64,000 nt of DNA from Microbispora rosea subsp. aerata (GTDB taxonomy: Bacteria > Actinomycetota > Actinomycetes > Streptosporangiales > Streptosporangiaceae), in contig NZ_BMPY01000019.1 in assembly GCF_014647835.1 (NCBI RefSeq), positions 1-64,000 of the forward strand, given 5' to 3'. Position 1 is the stretch's first letter, and every line of letters begins with the position of its first letter. The position numbers were made by a program, and so were the translations under genes. The notes under the pieces were generated by a model. That model was not told where the DNA came from and made no database searches. It saw only the letters and a list, made by a program, of their open reading frames with translations. Positions 36,109 to 44,894 of this stretch are shown piece by piece.

Positions 36109-37287
36109 TTACTTGATGATCAAGGACGACAGGTAGCCCGACAGGTTGCGCGCCACCTCTTCCACGGAGTCGCCGCCGAACTTCTCGACGACCGCGTCCG
36201 CCAGCACCAGCGCCACCATCGCCTCGGCGACGACCGCGGCGGCGGGGACCGCGCAGACGTCCGAGCGCTCGTGGTGCGCCTTGGCCGGCTCGCCCGTCAG
36301 CACGTCGACCGTGGCGAGCGCGCGGGGCACGGTGGAGATGGGCTTCATCGCGGCGCTGACCCGCAGCGGCTCGCCGTTGGTCATGCCGCCCTCGATGCCG
36401 CCGGCCCGGTTGGTGATCCGGCGCACGCCCTGGGGGGTGTTCTCGATCTCGTCGTGGGCGCGCGAGCCGGGGCGGCGGGCGGTCTCGAAGCCGTCGCCGA
36501 CCGCGACCCCCTTGATCGCCTGGATGCCCATGAGCGCCCCGGCGAGCCGGGCGTCGAGGCGCCGGTCCCAGTGGGTGTAGCTGCCGAGGCCGGGCGGCAG
36601 CCCGTAGGCGATGACCTCGACCACGCCGCCGAGGGTGTCGCCGTCCTTGTGCGCCTTGTCGATCTCGGCGACCATCGCCGCGCTCGCGGCCGGGTCGAGG
36701 CAGCGCACCGGGTCGGCGTCCACGGCCTCCATGTCGCCGGGCCCGGGGAGCACGTCGCGGGGCGCGACGGCCTCGCCGATCGAGATCACGTGGCTGACGA
36801 TGTCGACGCCGACGGCCTGCTTGAGGAAGGCACGGGCGACCTGCCCGAGGGCCACCCGGGCGGCCGTCTCGCGCGCGCTGGCCCGGTCGAGCACCGGCCG
36901 CGCGTCGTTGAAGCCGTACTTCTGCATGCCGGCGAGGTCCGCGTGGCCCGGGCGGGGGCGCGAGCGCGGCGCGTTGCGCGCCTGGCCCTCCAGCACCGCC
37001 GGGTCCACCGGGTCGGCGGCCATCACGGTCTCCCACTTCGGCCACTCGGTGTTGCCGATGCGGATCGCGACGGGCGAGCCGAGCGTGCGGCCGTGCCGTA
37101 CGCCGCCGGAGATCGTGACCACATCCTGCTCGAACTTCATCCGTGCTCCGCGGCCGTATCCGAGACGACGGCGGCGCAGCGCCTCGGCGAGGTCGGCGGT
37201 GGTCACCTCCACCCCGGCGGGCAGCCCTTCCAGGATCGCGAGAAGCTCGGGGCCGTGAGACTCCCCGGCGGTCAACCAGCGCAGCAT
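36109..37287 (-). CDS. aroC: chorismate synthase
   Basis: 392 aa from ATG 37287; upstream codons in the open frame are not used because [15 protein letters not shown] is the family N-terminus and the -10 box fits. [28 protein letters not shown] and FGGDSVEE are typical. Converts EPSP to chorismate with reduced FMN. First of the coupled aro genes, 91 bases after the prepilin peptidase gene. Confidence 0.96.
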   Translation of the reverse strand: MLRWLTAGESHGPELLAILEGLPAGVEVTTADLAEALRRRRLGYGRGARMKFEQDVVTISGGVRHGRTLGSPVAIRIGNTEWPKWETVMAADPVDPAVLEGQARNAPRSRPRPGHADLAGMQKYGFNDARPVLDRASARETAARVALGQVARAFLKQAVGVDIVSHVISIGEAVAPRDVLPGPGDMEAVDADPVRCLDPAASAAMVAEIDKAHKDGDTLGGVVEVIAYGLPPGLGSYTHWDRRLDARLAGALMGIQAIKGVAVGDGFETARRPGSRAHDEIENTPQGVRRITNRAGGIEGGMTNGEPLRVSAAMKPISTVPRALATVDVLTGEPAKAHHERSDVCAVPAAAVVAEAMVALVLADAVVEKFGGDSVEEVARNLSGYLSSLIIK

Positions 37288-37294
37288 GGTGACA

Positions 37295-37300
37295 AGTCTT
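37295..37300 (-). promoter_or_regulatory. leaderless -10 element of aroC
   Basis: Minus-strand AAGACT ends seven bases before the ATG at 37287; a weaker match than the others. Confidence 0.4.
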
Positions 37301-37378
37301 CCATGTGTGTCCCAGTGCACCAGCCCCTGACACCCCCTTGACGATCGACGGCCATCCCATACTCGGACACGGCTCGTC

Positions 37379-38065
37379 CTATATGTCCGGAAAGGCCAGT
37401 GCCGCCAGCGCGCCTGCGAGCATGAACGGGCCGAACGGGAACTCGGTCGTCCGGGTGGCCCTGCGCGCCAGGAGCAGCCCCGCGGCGTACAGCGCGCCGA
37501 GGACCTGGCCGGCCATCCCTGCGGCGATCACGGCCTGCGCGCCGAGCGCGCCGGCGAGCAGGCCGATCAGCCCGGCCAGCTTCACGTCGCCGAGCCCGAG
37601 GCCCGTGGGACGGACGAACCACAGCACGGCGTAGACCGCGCCGAGCGCGCAGCCGGACGCCAGCGCGGGCAGCACGCGCCCGGACGGCGCGAGCAGGGCC
37701 AGCACGATCGGGTACGACGGCAGCGTGATCGCGTCGGGCAGCCGCCAGGTCTTCCGGTCGATCTCCGCGAGCGCGGCGCCGGCGACCACCGCGTACAACC
37801 AGGCGGCGAGCACCCAGCCGTCGTGGACGCGCCAGGCGACCAGCGCCGCGGCCAGCGCGGTCGCCCCCTCGACCGCGTACGGCGGGCGGGGCAGCGGCAC
37901 GGCGCGGGCCGCGGCCGCGAGCGCCCGCGACAGCTCCCCGTAGCGGTCGTGTGGTTCGCCGCCGGGCCGCGCCTCCGCCTGTGCCGCGAACCCCGCCGCG
38001 ACCGCCCGGGCGTACGACCCCGCGATCAGGCCGAGGACGGCGGCGGCGACAACGACGATGGACAC
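37379..38065 (-). CDS. A24-type prepilin peptidase
   Basis: 228 aa from GTG 38065. Two catalytic aspartates of the GxGD aspartic proteases are visible: [12 protein letters not shown] (about 100-112) and [11 protein letters not shown] (about 154-164). Seven or so hydrophobic helices. The N-terminal methylase domain and its C-x-x-C zinc site are missing, so only leader cleavage of type IV/Tad pilins is expected. Position in front of aroC is a conserved actinobacterial arrangement and says nothing about pili; no pilus genes are in the window. Confidence 0.88.
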   Translation of the reverse strand: MSIVVVAAAVLGLIAGSYARAVAAGFAAQAEARPGGEPHDRYGELSRALAAAARAVPLPRPPYAVEGATALAAALVAWRVHDGWVLAAWLYAVVAGAALAEIDRKTWRLPDAITLPSYPIVLALLAPSGRVLPALASGCALGAVYAVLWFVRPTGLGLGDVKLAGLIGLLAGALGAQAVIAAGMAGQVLGALYAAGLLLARRATRTTEFPFGPFMLAGALAALAFPDI

Positions 38066-38072
38066 GTGGCCG

Positions 38073-38078
38073 ACACTA
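38073..38078 (-). promoter_or_regulatory. leaderless -10 element of the prepilin peptidase gene
   Basis: Minus-strand TAGTGT ends seven bases before the GTG at 38065. Confidence 0.55.
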
Positions 38079-38117
38079 ACGCCCGCGCGCCGTCACGACC
38101 CGAGGCGCGCGCTCCCC

Positions 38118-38144
38118 TGTGGACAACCGATGCCCTGTGGACGA
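38118..38144 (+). promoter_or_regulatory. pair of DnaA-box-like sites
   Basis: TGTGGACAA (38118-38126) is the reverse complement of the actinobacterial DnaA box TTGTCCACA; TGTGGACGA (38136-38144) differs by one base. They are 18 bases apart inside a repeat (CCCTGTGGAC). A 12-base direct repeat CCGATCGAAGAG follows near 38172. The gap is upstream of the prepilin peptidase/aro genes. Confidence 0.45.
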
Positions 38145-38297
38145 CGGCCTCCGGTCCCGGCCGCCGGAACGCCGATCGAAGAGCCGATCGAAGAGCCCCC
38201 GCCGCGACCGGAAGGACGGCGGAATGACAGAGCCGTCTCCGACCGCCCCGGCGCCGCTCCTCGGCAGCCGGGCGGACGCACGGCCGCCGCCGGGAGG

Positions 38298-38867
38298 TCA
38301 GGCGCGGCGGCGGCTCCACCAGCGGCCACGGCGCTTTTCCGGCACGGCCCCCAGGCGGGCCACCGTGGCGCCCGGCACCTCGCGGGCGAGGCGGTCCACG
38401 GCGGAGGGGTCCCTCTTCGCCTCCTCCACCGTGGCGAGGGCATGCAGCATGCCGCCCTCGATCACGAACGGGACCGGCCCGGCCACGTCCACCACCACGG
38501 CGGCGGCGTTCTCGTGCCGCGCCGCCTGGCAGACCTGCGGGGCGGTGGCCTGCACCGGCCGGGCGTCCGGGCGCCATCTGCGCATCGGCTCGGTCCCGGT
38601 GAAGGCGAGCACGGCCTCACGGCCGTCCTTGCCGACCAGTTTCGGGAGGGCCATCTCGCTCTCCTTCTCCTGGCGCAGTCCGTGCTCCCCCACTTCCGAC
38701 TTGGTGAGCAGTGCGACCACGGGCACCAGCAGCCTGGTCCCGGCGAGCGCCGCCAGGACGTCGGCCGCCGTCGCCGTACCCGCCTGGAACGCCGACAGCG
38801 CCTCCGCGACCGGCGCGTCGGTGCTGCCGTCGTCGTCGGGGCGCAGGGGCTGCGGAATCGCTGGCAT
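38298..38867 (-). CDS. SseB family protein
   Basis: 189 aa. After a short acidic leader comes the SseB N-terminal domain: LLVPVVALLTKSEVG, then MALPKLVGKDGREAVLAFTG and AAAVVVDVAGPVPFVIEGG. ATG 38867 is preceded by GGGAG and a TAGGGT box eight bases upstream. The family is widespread in actinomycetes; its role is unknown, secretion-related names being historical. C-terminus ends in a basic cluster KRRGRWWSRRR. Confidence 0.88.
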   Translation of the reverse strand: MPAIPQPLRPDDDGSTDAPVAEALSAFQAGTATAADVLAALAGTRLLVPVVALLTKSEVGEHGLRQEKESEMALPKLVGKDGREAVLAFTGTEPMRRWRPDARPVQATAPQVCQAARHENAAAVVVDVAGPVPFVIEGGMLHALATVEEAKRDPSAVDRLAREVPGATVARLGAVPEKRRGRWWSRRRA

Positions 38868-39024
38868 GTCTCCCGACCCTACCGCCGGCCGGGGCCGCCC
38901 TCCGCACCGCGTCGATCGCGGAGGGCGTCGCCACCGGCGAGGGGCCGGAGCCGCCCGAGCGCCCGCGTGACCCGGCGAGGCCCGGCACGCGGCCCGGACG
39001 GCCCCGGCGCGGCGGACTACGGGG

Positions 39025-40131
39025 TCAGCCCAGGTCGGCGATGGCGATGACCGGACCTCCGCCGGACGGGCCCTGGTGGACCGCCGCCACGGAGACGAAC
39101 ACGGCCGGGTCGCCGGTCACGCTCGCCGCGACCCCGCCGACGGTCGCCTTGATCTGGCGGTGCCAGTGGACGTCGGAGTCGTCGAGCATGATGTTGCGCC
39201 GCCCGCGCACCCGGCCCGACGGGTCCGCCTCGCACTTGATGAACAGGTTGACCAGCCGGCCGCCGAGGTCGCTCGGGTGCGGCCGCTCGGGCAGCTCGAT
39301 GCCCGAGCCGCGGATGGCCTCCCAGATGCCGTCGGTGTCCAGAGCGTCCTTCATGACCGAGTGCCCGGCGCGGTAACGGCCGCCGATCCCGCGTACGTTG
39401 CCCACGACGACGATCTGGGCCCGGTCGAGCTCGACCCCGCTGGAGCACGAGGCGACCGACGAGTAGAGCGACAGATCCATGTGGATCTGCTCCGCCGAGG
39501 GCATCTCGATCTCCCCGAGCGCGACCGCGATGCCGAGCGCCGTGGTGGAGTTGGAGATGTCCATGGACTTCAGCGTGTCCTCGGTGACGACCGTCTGGCC
39601 GCGCTCCTTGGCGTCGGTGATCGTGGACAGCGTGAGCAGCGGCGTCTTGGTCTGCACGTAGTGGACGTCGGCGGGGTCGTCGATCCCTGCGATCTTCATC
39701 GCCTCGCGCACCCCGGCCGCCACCTTCTCGACCATGGCGGGCCTGCCGATGTCCTCGGGGAGGATCACCTCGCTCATCGCCACGCCGACGCTCAGCCGCG
39801 GCTCGTCGGTCCGCACGGCCTTCGCCGGGTCGATCGTGGCGAATATCGTCGCGTGCGGGCTCAGCACGCCGTCGGTGCCGCCGGACCACACCAGGGGCAC
39901 CTGCGCGACCTCCTCGGCGGTACGCGTGCCCTTGGCCACGAGCACCTCGCGGAAGGCCCGGTCGGCGAGGATGCGCGTGTAGTCGTTCACGCCGCCGTTG
40001 CCCTCGGTCTTGCCGATCACGGCGAGCACGCGGTCGGCCTCGATCACGCCGTCGTCGATCAGCCGCGCCAATCCGGAGGCGTCGGTGACGCTCTCGATGG
40101 GAACCTTCCGTACCTCGATCGGATCCGGCAC
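39025..40131 (-). CDS. ring-opening amidohydrolase (barbiturase/cyanuric acid hydrolase family)
   Basis: 368 aa from GTG 40131, whose G is also the last base of the carbamate kinase stop (TAGTG). The family's three-fold repeat is visible: motif [14 protein letters not shown] with its Lys, [20 protein letters not shown] with the nucleophilic Ser, and a third repeat with [17 protein letters not shown]. These enzymes open barbiturate or cyanurate rings by hydrolysing a cyclic amide. Which ring is used cannot be told here. The carbamate kinase partner suggests that a carbamoyl group is handled downstream. Confidence 0.9.
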   Translation of the reverse strand: MPDPIEVRKVPIESVTDASGLARLIDDGVIEADRVLAVIGKTEGNGGVNDYTRILADRAFREVLVAKGTRTAEEVAQVPLVWSGGTDGVLSPHATIFATIDPAKAVRTDEPRLSVGVAMSEVILPEDIGRPAMVEKVAAGVREAMKIAGIDDPADVHYVQTKTPLLTLSTITDAKERGQTVVTEDTLKSMDISNSTTALGIAVALGEIEMPSAEQIHMDLSLYSSVASCSSGVELDRAQIVVVGNVRGIGGRYRAGHSVMKDALDTDGIWEAIRGSGIELPERPHPSDLGGRLVNLFIKCEADPSGRVRGRRNIMLDDSDVHWHRQIKATVGGVAASVTGDPAVFVSVAAVHQGPSGGGPVIAIADLG

Positions 40132-41066
40132 TATCTCTCCACCCCTCTGTACACCCTCGTACCGATATTTCCTGACAGCGCGGCACCGATATGGTGCAGC
40201 GAGGTGATCACGGCCCGTCCCCCGGTCTCCTCGGCGAAGCGCAGGGCGGCCTCGACTTTGGGCCCCATGCTGCCTTCGGCGAAGTGGCCGGCCGCCTGCA
40301 GCTCGCGCAGGGCGGTGACCTCCATCTCCCCGATCGGACGGGCGTGGGGCGTGCCGTAACCCACGACGGCGTTCGGCACGTCCGTGGCGATCACGAGGTC
40401 GGTGGCGCGGACGGCGACCGCCAGCGCGGCGGCGGCGAGATCCTTGTCGACCACGGCCTCGACGCCGGTCAGCGCTCCGTCCGCGCCGCGTACGACCGGC
40501 ACTCCCCCGCCCCCTGCGGCGACGACGGTGAAGCCGGCCTCGATGAGCGCGACGGCGGCGGGGGCGTCCAGGATCTCCACGGGACGCGGCGAGGCGACCA
40601 CGCGCCGCCAGCCGCGCTCGAAACGCCGCCAGACCTGGCCGTGCCCTTCGAAGCGCCGCGCCTCGTCCTCCCCGAAGTAGCGCCCGATCGGCTTGACGGG
40701 GTCCTGGAACGCCGGGTCGGCCGGGTCCACGATCGTGCGGGTGACGATCGCGGCCACGCGCGCGTGCCCCAGCTCGCGCTGCAGGGCGTTCATGACGAGC
40801 GCGCCGATCGTGCCCTGCGTCTGGGCCACGCACCAGTCGAGCGGGACGGGCGGCACGACGTGGGCGGTGAGCTGGTTCTTCAGCAGGAGGTTGCCGACCT
40901 GGGGGCCGTTGCCGTGGGTGAGCACCACCTCGTGCCCCGCCCTGCTGAGCGCCGCCACGTGGGCCATCGCCTCGCCGATCGCCCGGCGCTGGTCAGCCGG
41001 GGACGCGCTCCCGTCGGGAGCCGTCATGGCGTTGCCGCCGAGTGCGATCAGTACGCGTCCGCCCAC
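40131..41066 (-). CDS. arcC: carbamate kinase
   Basis: 311 aa. [82 protein letters not shown] and [14 protein letters not shown] are the carbamate kinase blocks, so this is a true member and not merely an amino-acid kinase. It makes ATP from carbamoyl phosphate in catabolism. No arcA/arcB genes are near; the next gene is a ring-opening amidohydrolase overlapping by one base. The operon starts leaderless at GTG 41066. Confidence 0.93.
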   Translation of the reverse strand: MGGRVLIALGGNAMTAPDGSASPADQRRAIGEAMAHVAALSRAGHEVVLTHGNGPQVGNLLLKNQLTAHVVPPVPLDWCVAQTQGTIGALVMNALQRELGHARVAAIVTRTIVDPADPAFQDPVKPIGRYFGEDEARRFEGHGQVWRRFERGWRRVVASPRPVEILDAPAAVALIEAGFTVVAAGGGGVPVVRGADGALTGVEAVVDKDLAAAALAVAVRATDLVIATDVPNAVVGYGTPHARPIGEMEVTALRELQAAGHFAEGSMGPKVEAALRFAEETGGRAVITSLHHIGAALSGNIGTRVYRGVER

Positions 41067-41072
41067 ATCGGG

Positions 41073-41078
41073 AAACTA
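41073..41078 (-). promoter_or_regulatory. leaderless -10 element of the arcC operon
   Basis: Minus-strand TAGTTT ends six bases before the GTG at 41066. Confidence 0.6.
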
Positions 41079-41169
41079 TCCAGCCCCACCCGGGCCTTCA
41101 TGGGCGACTCTCGCCCACCCCTACCGCATCCATGGGCAAATTTCACCAAGCTGACATCCGGCAACATGC

Positions 41170-41554
41170 TCAGGATGAGGCGGTGAAGCCACGCAACACG
41201 TCCGCGATCTCGTCGACCTCGGTGAGCTTCCCCGAAGCGACCGCGATCACAAAGTCGTACGCGGCGTCGTCGTCCGCATCCACCTCCACGCCGTTGTAGG
41301 CGAGGAAGACCACAGTGCAAACCCATGCCACCCGCTTGTTTGCATCGATAAAGGGGTGGTTGATGGCCGGCGAGTGCGGCAACGCGGCGGCCTTCGCGAG
41401 GAGGTCGTGGTATGCCTCCTGGTCGAACATCCTCGCCCGCGGCCGATGCACGGACGGCCGAGTCGAGCAGGCCGAGATCCCGGAGTTGAGGCGTGCCCTC
41501 AACGGCCAGTTCGGCCAGATCAAGGACCTGCTCGACCGTCAGATACCGGGTCAC
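41170..41554 (-). pseudogene. doc: Doc-type Fic toxin, frameshifted
   Basis: The N-terminus (GTG 41554) reads YLTVEQVLDLAELAVEGTPQ and LRDLGLLDSAV, then the frame is lost. Another frame continues HRPRARMFDQEAYHDLLAKA, INHPFIDANKRVAWVCTVVF and EIADVLRGF, including the Doc motif HPFIDANKR. At the junction the plus strand has ACGGACGG (41450-41457); removing one ACGG restores one continuous Doc of about 127 residues. So a 4-bp tandem duplication broke an otherwise well-kept toxin gene. The gene overlaps its antitoxin as GTGA. Confidence 0.85.
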
Positions 41555-41754
41555 TGGGCGAGTCGGTCGAGCACCGGCTTCCAGCGGCGCACCGCCTCGA
41601 CACCCAGGCGGTGCACTTCCTCGTCGGCGGCGTGCCGGGTGAGGTACTCCTCCACCGCGGCGACGACAATCTGCTGCATGCTGCGGCCTTCCTTCTCGGC
41701 GCGCCGCCGGAGGGCCTCGGTCTGCTCGTCGGTCAGGCGAAGCGTCATGGCCAT
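41551..41754 (-). CDS. ribbon-helix-helix antitoxin
   Basis: 67 aa. TLRLTDEQTEALRRRAEKEG is the CopG/Arc-type ribbon and first helix; MQQIVVAAVEEYLTRHA the second. The C-terminal half would wrap the toxin. It is intact while the coupled Doc is frameshifted. A perfect palindrome in front of the gene fits autoregulation. Start ATG 41754 has AAGGGGG upstream. Confidence 0.9.
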   Translation of the reverse strand: MAMTLRLTDEQTEALRRRAEKEGRSMQQIVVAAVEEYLTRHAADEEVHRLGVEAVRRWKPVLDRLAQ

Positions 41755-41771
41755 TCCCCCTTCCTACGGCG

Positions 41772-41790
41772 CGGTATCACAGTGATACCG
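41772..41790 (-). promoter_or_regulatory. palindromic operator of the toxin-antitoxin operon
   Basis: CGGTATCACAGTGATACCG is a perfect palindrome (9-bp arms, one central base), 18 bases before the antitoxin start. On the minus strand TTGACG (41794-41789) overlaps its edge and may be the -35. Confidence 0.75.
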
Positions 41791-41825
41791 TCAACGCAGG
41801 GTATAGGGATGCCAACGGTGAGTCA

Positions 41826-43001
41826 TCAAACGCGATCGCCGCGGAGGCGGCGCAGGCGGGTGACGGCCTCGTCGATGACCTCGTCCCGCTTGCAGAAGGC
41901 GAACCGCAGGTAGTGGCGGCCCCGGTCGGGGTGGTCGTAGAAGACCTGGGTCGGGATGGCCACCACCCCCGCCAGCTCGGGCAGCCGCCGGGCCAGCTCC
42001 AGCCCGTCGGCGAAGCCGAGCGGCCGGATGTCGGTCTGCACGAAGTAGGTGCCGGCGGGCCGGAGCACGTCGAAGCCGGCCTCGGTCAGGCCCGCCACCA
42101 GGCGGTCCCGCTTGGCCTGCAGCGCCGCCCGCTGGGCCGCGACCCAGTCCGTCTCCTCGCGCAGGGCGTACGCGACCGCCGTCTGCCAGGGGGCGCTCGC
42201 GGTGAAGGTGAGGAACTGCTTGACCGCCTGCACGGCTCCGGTGAGCGGCGCGGGGGCGCACACCCAGCCGGTCTTCCAGCCCGTGACGCTGAACGTCTTG
42301 CCGGCCGAGGAGATCATGACGGTGCGCTCGCGCATGCCGGGCAGCGTGGCGAGCGGCACGTGCTCGACGCCGTCGAAGGTGAGGTGCTCGTAGACCTCGT
42401 CGGTGATCGCGACCAGGTCGTGCTCCCGGCACACGCGGGCGACGCACTCGAGCTCCTGCCGGGTGAACACGGTCCCGGTCGGGTTGTGCGGCGAGTTCAC
42501 CAGGATCGCCCGGGTGCGGGGCGTGACCGCGGCCTCCAGCTCGGCCGGGTCGAAGGTGAACCGCCCGGCGTCGACGCGCAGCGTCACCGCTTTGCGTACG
42601 GCTCCCGCGAGCGCGACCGCCGCGGCGTAGGAGTCGTAGTAGGGCTCGAAGACGATCACCTCGTCTCCCGGCTCGCACAGCGCGAGGACCGCCGCGGAGA
42701 TGGCCTCGGTCGCGCCGACGGTGACGAGGACCTCCCCGTCCGGGTCGTACGCGAGGCCGTACCACTGCTTGCGGTGCTCGGCGACGGCCTGGCGCAGCTC
42801 GGGGAGGCCGGGGCCGGGCGGGTACTGGTTGAGGCCGCCGCGCACGGCCTCGACCGCCCGCTCCAGCATGCGCTCGGGCCCGTCGGTGTCCGGGAAGCCC
42901 TGGCCCAGGTTGATCGAGCCAGTCTCCACGGCCAGCTTCGTCATCGTGGCGAACACGGTCGTGCCGAACTCCCGCATCCGCCGCACCAGCGGCTCGCTCA
43001 C
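41826..43001 (-). CDS. class I/II PLP-dependent aminotransferase
   Basis: 391 aa from GTG 43001; the frame is open a further 73 codons but the leaderless box and the family N-terminus (FGTTVFATMTKLAVETGSIN) fix this start. INLGQGFPDTDGP, VTVGATEAISAAV, NSPHNPTGTVFT, ITDEVYEHLTFDG and the PLP lysine in SSAGKTFSVTGWKTGW are clear. The text is closest to kynurenine/methionine-glutamine type aminotransferases (KAT/YbdL group). The nitrilase-family amidase a kilobase away could, as omega-amidase, process the ketoacid amides such enzymes make (inference). Confidence 0.92.
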   Translation of the reverse strand: MSEPLVRRMREFGTTVFATMTKLAVETGSINLGQGFPDTDGPERMLERAVEAVRGGLNQYPPGPGLPELRQAVAEHRKQWYGLAYDPDGEVLVTVGATEAISAAVLALCEPGDEVIVFEPYYDSYAAAVALAGAVRKAVTLRVDAGRFTFDPAELEAAVTPRTRAILVNSPHNPTGTVFTRQELECVARVCREHDLVAITDEVYEHLTFDGVEHVPLATLPGMRERTVMISSAGKTFSVTGWKTGWVCAPAPLTGAVQAVKQFLTFTASAPWQTAVAYALREETDWVAAQRAALQAKRDRLVAGLTEAGFDVLRPAGTYFVQTDIRPLGFADGLELARRLPELAGVVAIPTQVFYDHPDRGRHYLRFAFCKRDEVIDEAVTRLRRLRGDRV

Positions 43002-43008
43002 ACCCGTC

Positions 43009-43014
43009 ACCTTA
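43009..43014 (-). promoter_or_regulatory. leaderless -10 element of the aminotransferase gene
   Basis: Minus-strand TAAGGT ends seven bases before the GTG at 43001. Confidence 0.55.
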
Positions 43015-43143
43015 TCCGCCGACGCCCCGGATCCAAGGGCCGCGGCGGAGGGCGTCGCGGCGGGCCGGCGTCTATCGTGAGGGCGCAGGAGGCCCGGAAA
43101 CACGCCGGCGCAGCGACCGCCCGGCTCGCGAAGGGACTGACGG

Positions 43144-44163
43144 GTGAGCGTGGCGGTGGACAGGATCCGGCGGATCGACGCGCTCCGCGGGTTCGCCGTG
43201 TGCGGGATCATGCTGGTCAACGCCTGGCAGCAGACCGTGCGGCGGGAGCCGACCTCTCTGGACTGGGTGATGGCGAACCTGTTCCAGAGCCGCTTCTACC
43301 CGATGTTCGCGTTCCTGTTCGGGGTCTCCTTCGCCCTGTTCCTGCGCTCCGCGCGGCTGCGCACGCGCCGCCCGCGCGTGGTCATGCTCAGGCGCCTGGC
43401 CGTGCTCGCCGCGCTGGGCGCGGCGCACACCGTGATCGACCCCGGGGAGGTGCTGCTGCCGTACGCGCTTTTGGGGGCTGTCGTCCTGATTCCGGCGAGC
43501 TTCCTGCCCCGATGGGCCGTGCTGCTCGTGGGCTGCGGCACGCTGGTCGCCGCCGTGCTCGACCCCCATCCGTACGTGCTGATCACCGCGTTGTTCCTGC
43601 TCGGCCTGGCCGCCGCGCCGGGCATGGAGGCGGGGAGAGAGGCGACACGCCTCGGCGGGGCGGACGGCCTCGGTGGCGGGCCGTTCCTCGCCGTCGTGTG
43701 CGGGACGGCCGCCGTGCTCTCGGCCGGTCTGATCCGGTGGTGGAACAACGCGCCGCCCGGCGGCGGGGTCTACCAGGCCGCCGGGCTGTGCGGGGCGATC
43801 GCGTACGGGACGGCGTTCCTGCTGGTCGCCCGCCGCATGGCGGTGTTCGAGGCGCTGGGCCGGATGACGCTGACCAACTACGTGACGGGCACCACGGTGA
43901 TCGTGGTGGCGTTGCCGCTGCTGGAGGCCGACCGCACGGGGGCCGCCATCGTGGTGCTCGCCGCCGTCACCGTCATCGCGCAGGCGATTTTCTGCCGGTG
44001 GTGGCTCGCCCGGCACCGGTACGGCCCGCTGGAGTGGATCTGGCGCGCCCTCACCTGGTGGGGCGTGCCGCCGACCGGGCAGACTGTGATCCGTGACCCG
44101 CGTAGCGCTGTGCCAGATCCCCGTCGACCACTCCCCGGAGACCAACCTCGCGACCGCGCGTGA
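43144..44163 (+). CDS. DUF418/YeiB-like membrane protein
   Basis: 339 aa; GTG 43144. RIRRIDALRGFAVCGIMLVN is the YeiB/acyltransferase-3-like N-terminus and GPLEWIWRALTWWG the DUF418 C-terminal signature; about eight membrane helices lie between. Possible transporter or acyl transferase; function unknown. The last 71 bases overlap the nitrilase gene on the same strand: the 25-residue tail after the DUF418 signature is encoded there and is probably a by-product of stop-codon loss. Confidence 0.85.
   Translation: MSVAVDRIRRIDALRGFAVCGIMLVNAWQQTVRREPTSLDWVMANLFQSRFYPMFAFLFGVSFALFLRSARLRTRRPRVVMLRRLAVLAALGAAHTVIDPGEVLLPYALLGAVVLIPASFLPRWAVLLVGCGTLVAAVLDPHPYVLITALFLLGLAAAPGMEAGREATRLGGADGLGGGPFLAVVCGTAAVLSAGLIRWWNNAPPGGGVYQAAGLCGAIAYGTAFLLVARRMAVFEALGRMTLTNYVTGTTVIVVALPLLEADRTGAAIVVLAAVTVIAQAIFCRWWLARHRYGPLEWIWRALTWWGVPPTGQTVIRDPRSAVPDPRRPLPGDQPRDRA
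44080..44085 (+). promoter_or_regulatory. leaderless -10 element inside the DUF418 gene
   Basis: CAGACT ends seven bases before the GTG at 44093, within the DUF418 coding region. Confidence 0.45.
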
Positions 44164-44884
44164 CGCGCTCGCGCGGGCGCGAGGGGCCGACATCGCCGTG
44201 TTCCCCGAAGCGACGCTCGCCCGGTTCGGGCCGGGGATCCTCGAGACGGCCCAGCCGCTGGACGGCCCGTTCGTCACCGGCCTGGCCGAGGCGGCGCGCG
44301 AGCACGGCCTGGCCGTCGTCGCCGGCGTCTTCGAGCCCGCCGCGGACGGCAGGGTCTGGAACACCGCGGTCGCGCTGCGGGAGGACGGCTCGCTCGCCGC
44401 GGCCTACCGGAAGATCCACCTGTTCGACTCGTTCGGCGCGAAGGAGTCGAAGCTGGTCGCGCCGGGGGACGAGCCGGTGGTCGTGGAGCTGGCCGGGCTC
44501 AGGATCGGCCTGATCACCTGTTACGACGTCCGTTTCCCCGAGCTGGCCCGCGCGCTGGTGGACCGGGGCGCGGACACGTTCGCGGTGATCGCCGCCTGGG
44601 GCTCGGGCCCGCTGAAGGAGGACCACTGGACGACCCTCGTCAGGGCCAGGGCCATCGAGAACACCACCTGGACCATCGCGGTCGGTCAAGCCCCCAATCC
44701 CGCCATACCGGACGGGTTCGGTGTGGGCCGCAGCATGCTCGTCGACCCCATGGGCGTCGCCCGGCATGACCTGGGCACAAGCCCCGGCGTGGCGATCGCG
44801 GAGATCGACACCGCGTGGACCGAGACCGCGCGCGCCACCCTGCCCTCGCTCGAACATCGCAGGCTCGGAGTCGGCAGATCGTAA
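44093..44884 (+). CDS. carbon-nitrogen hydrolase (nitrilase superfamily amidase)
   Basis: 263 aa. The Glu-Lys-Cys triad is visible: AVFPEATLARFG (Glu), YRKIHLFDSFG (Lys), ITCYDVRFPELAR (Cys). Size and motifs are those of the omega-amidase/deaminated-glutathione amidase branch. It hydrolyses a linear amide to acid and ammonia in the cytoplasm. Start GTG 44093 lies 71 bases before the end of the DUF418 frame. Confidence 0.9.
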   Translation: MTRVALCQIPVDHSPETNLATARDALARARGADIAVFPEATLARFGPGILETAQPLDGPFVTGLAEAAREHGLAVVAGVFEPAADGRVWNTAVALREDGSLAAAYRKIHLFDSFGAKESKLVAPGDEPVVVELAGLRIGLITCYDVRFPELARALVDRGADTFAVIAAWGSGPLKEDHWTTLVRARAIENTTWTIAVGQAPNPAIPDGFGVGRSMLVDPMGVARHDLGTSPGVAIAEIDTAWTETARATLPSLEHRRLGVGRS

Positions 44885-44887
44885 ACT
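44882..44887 (+). promoter_or_regulatory. leaderless -10 element of the unknown gene pair
   Basis: TAAACT overlaps the end of the amidase gene and ends seven bases before the ATG at 44895. Confidence 0.55.
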
Positions 44888-44894
44888 TGGCCCC

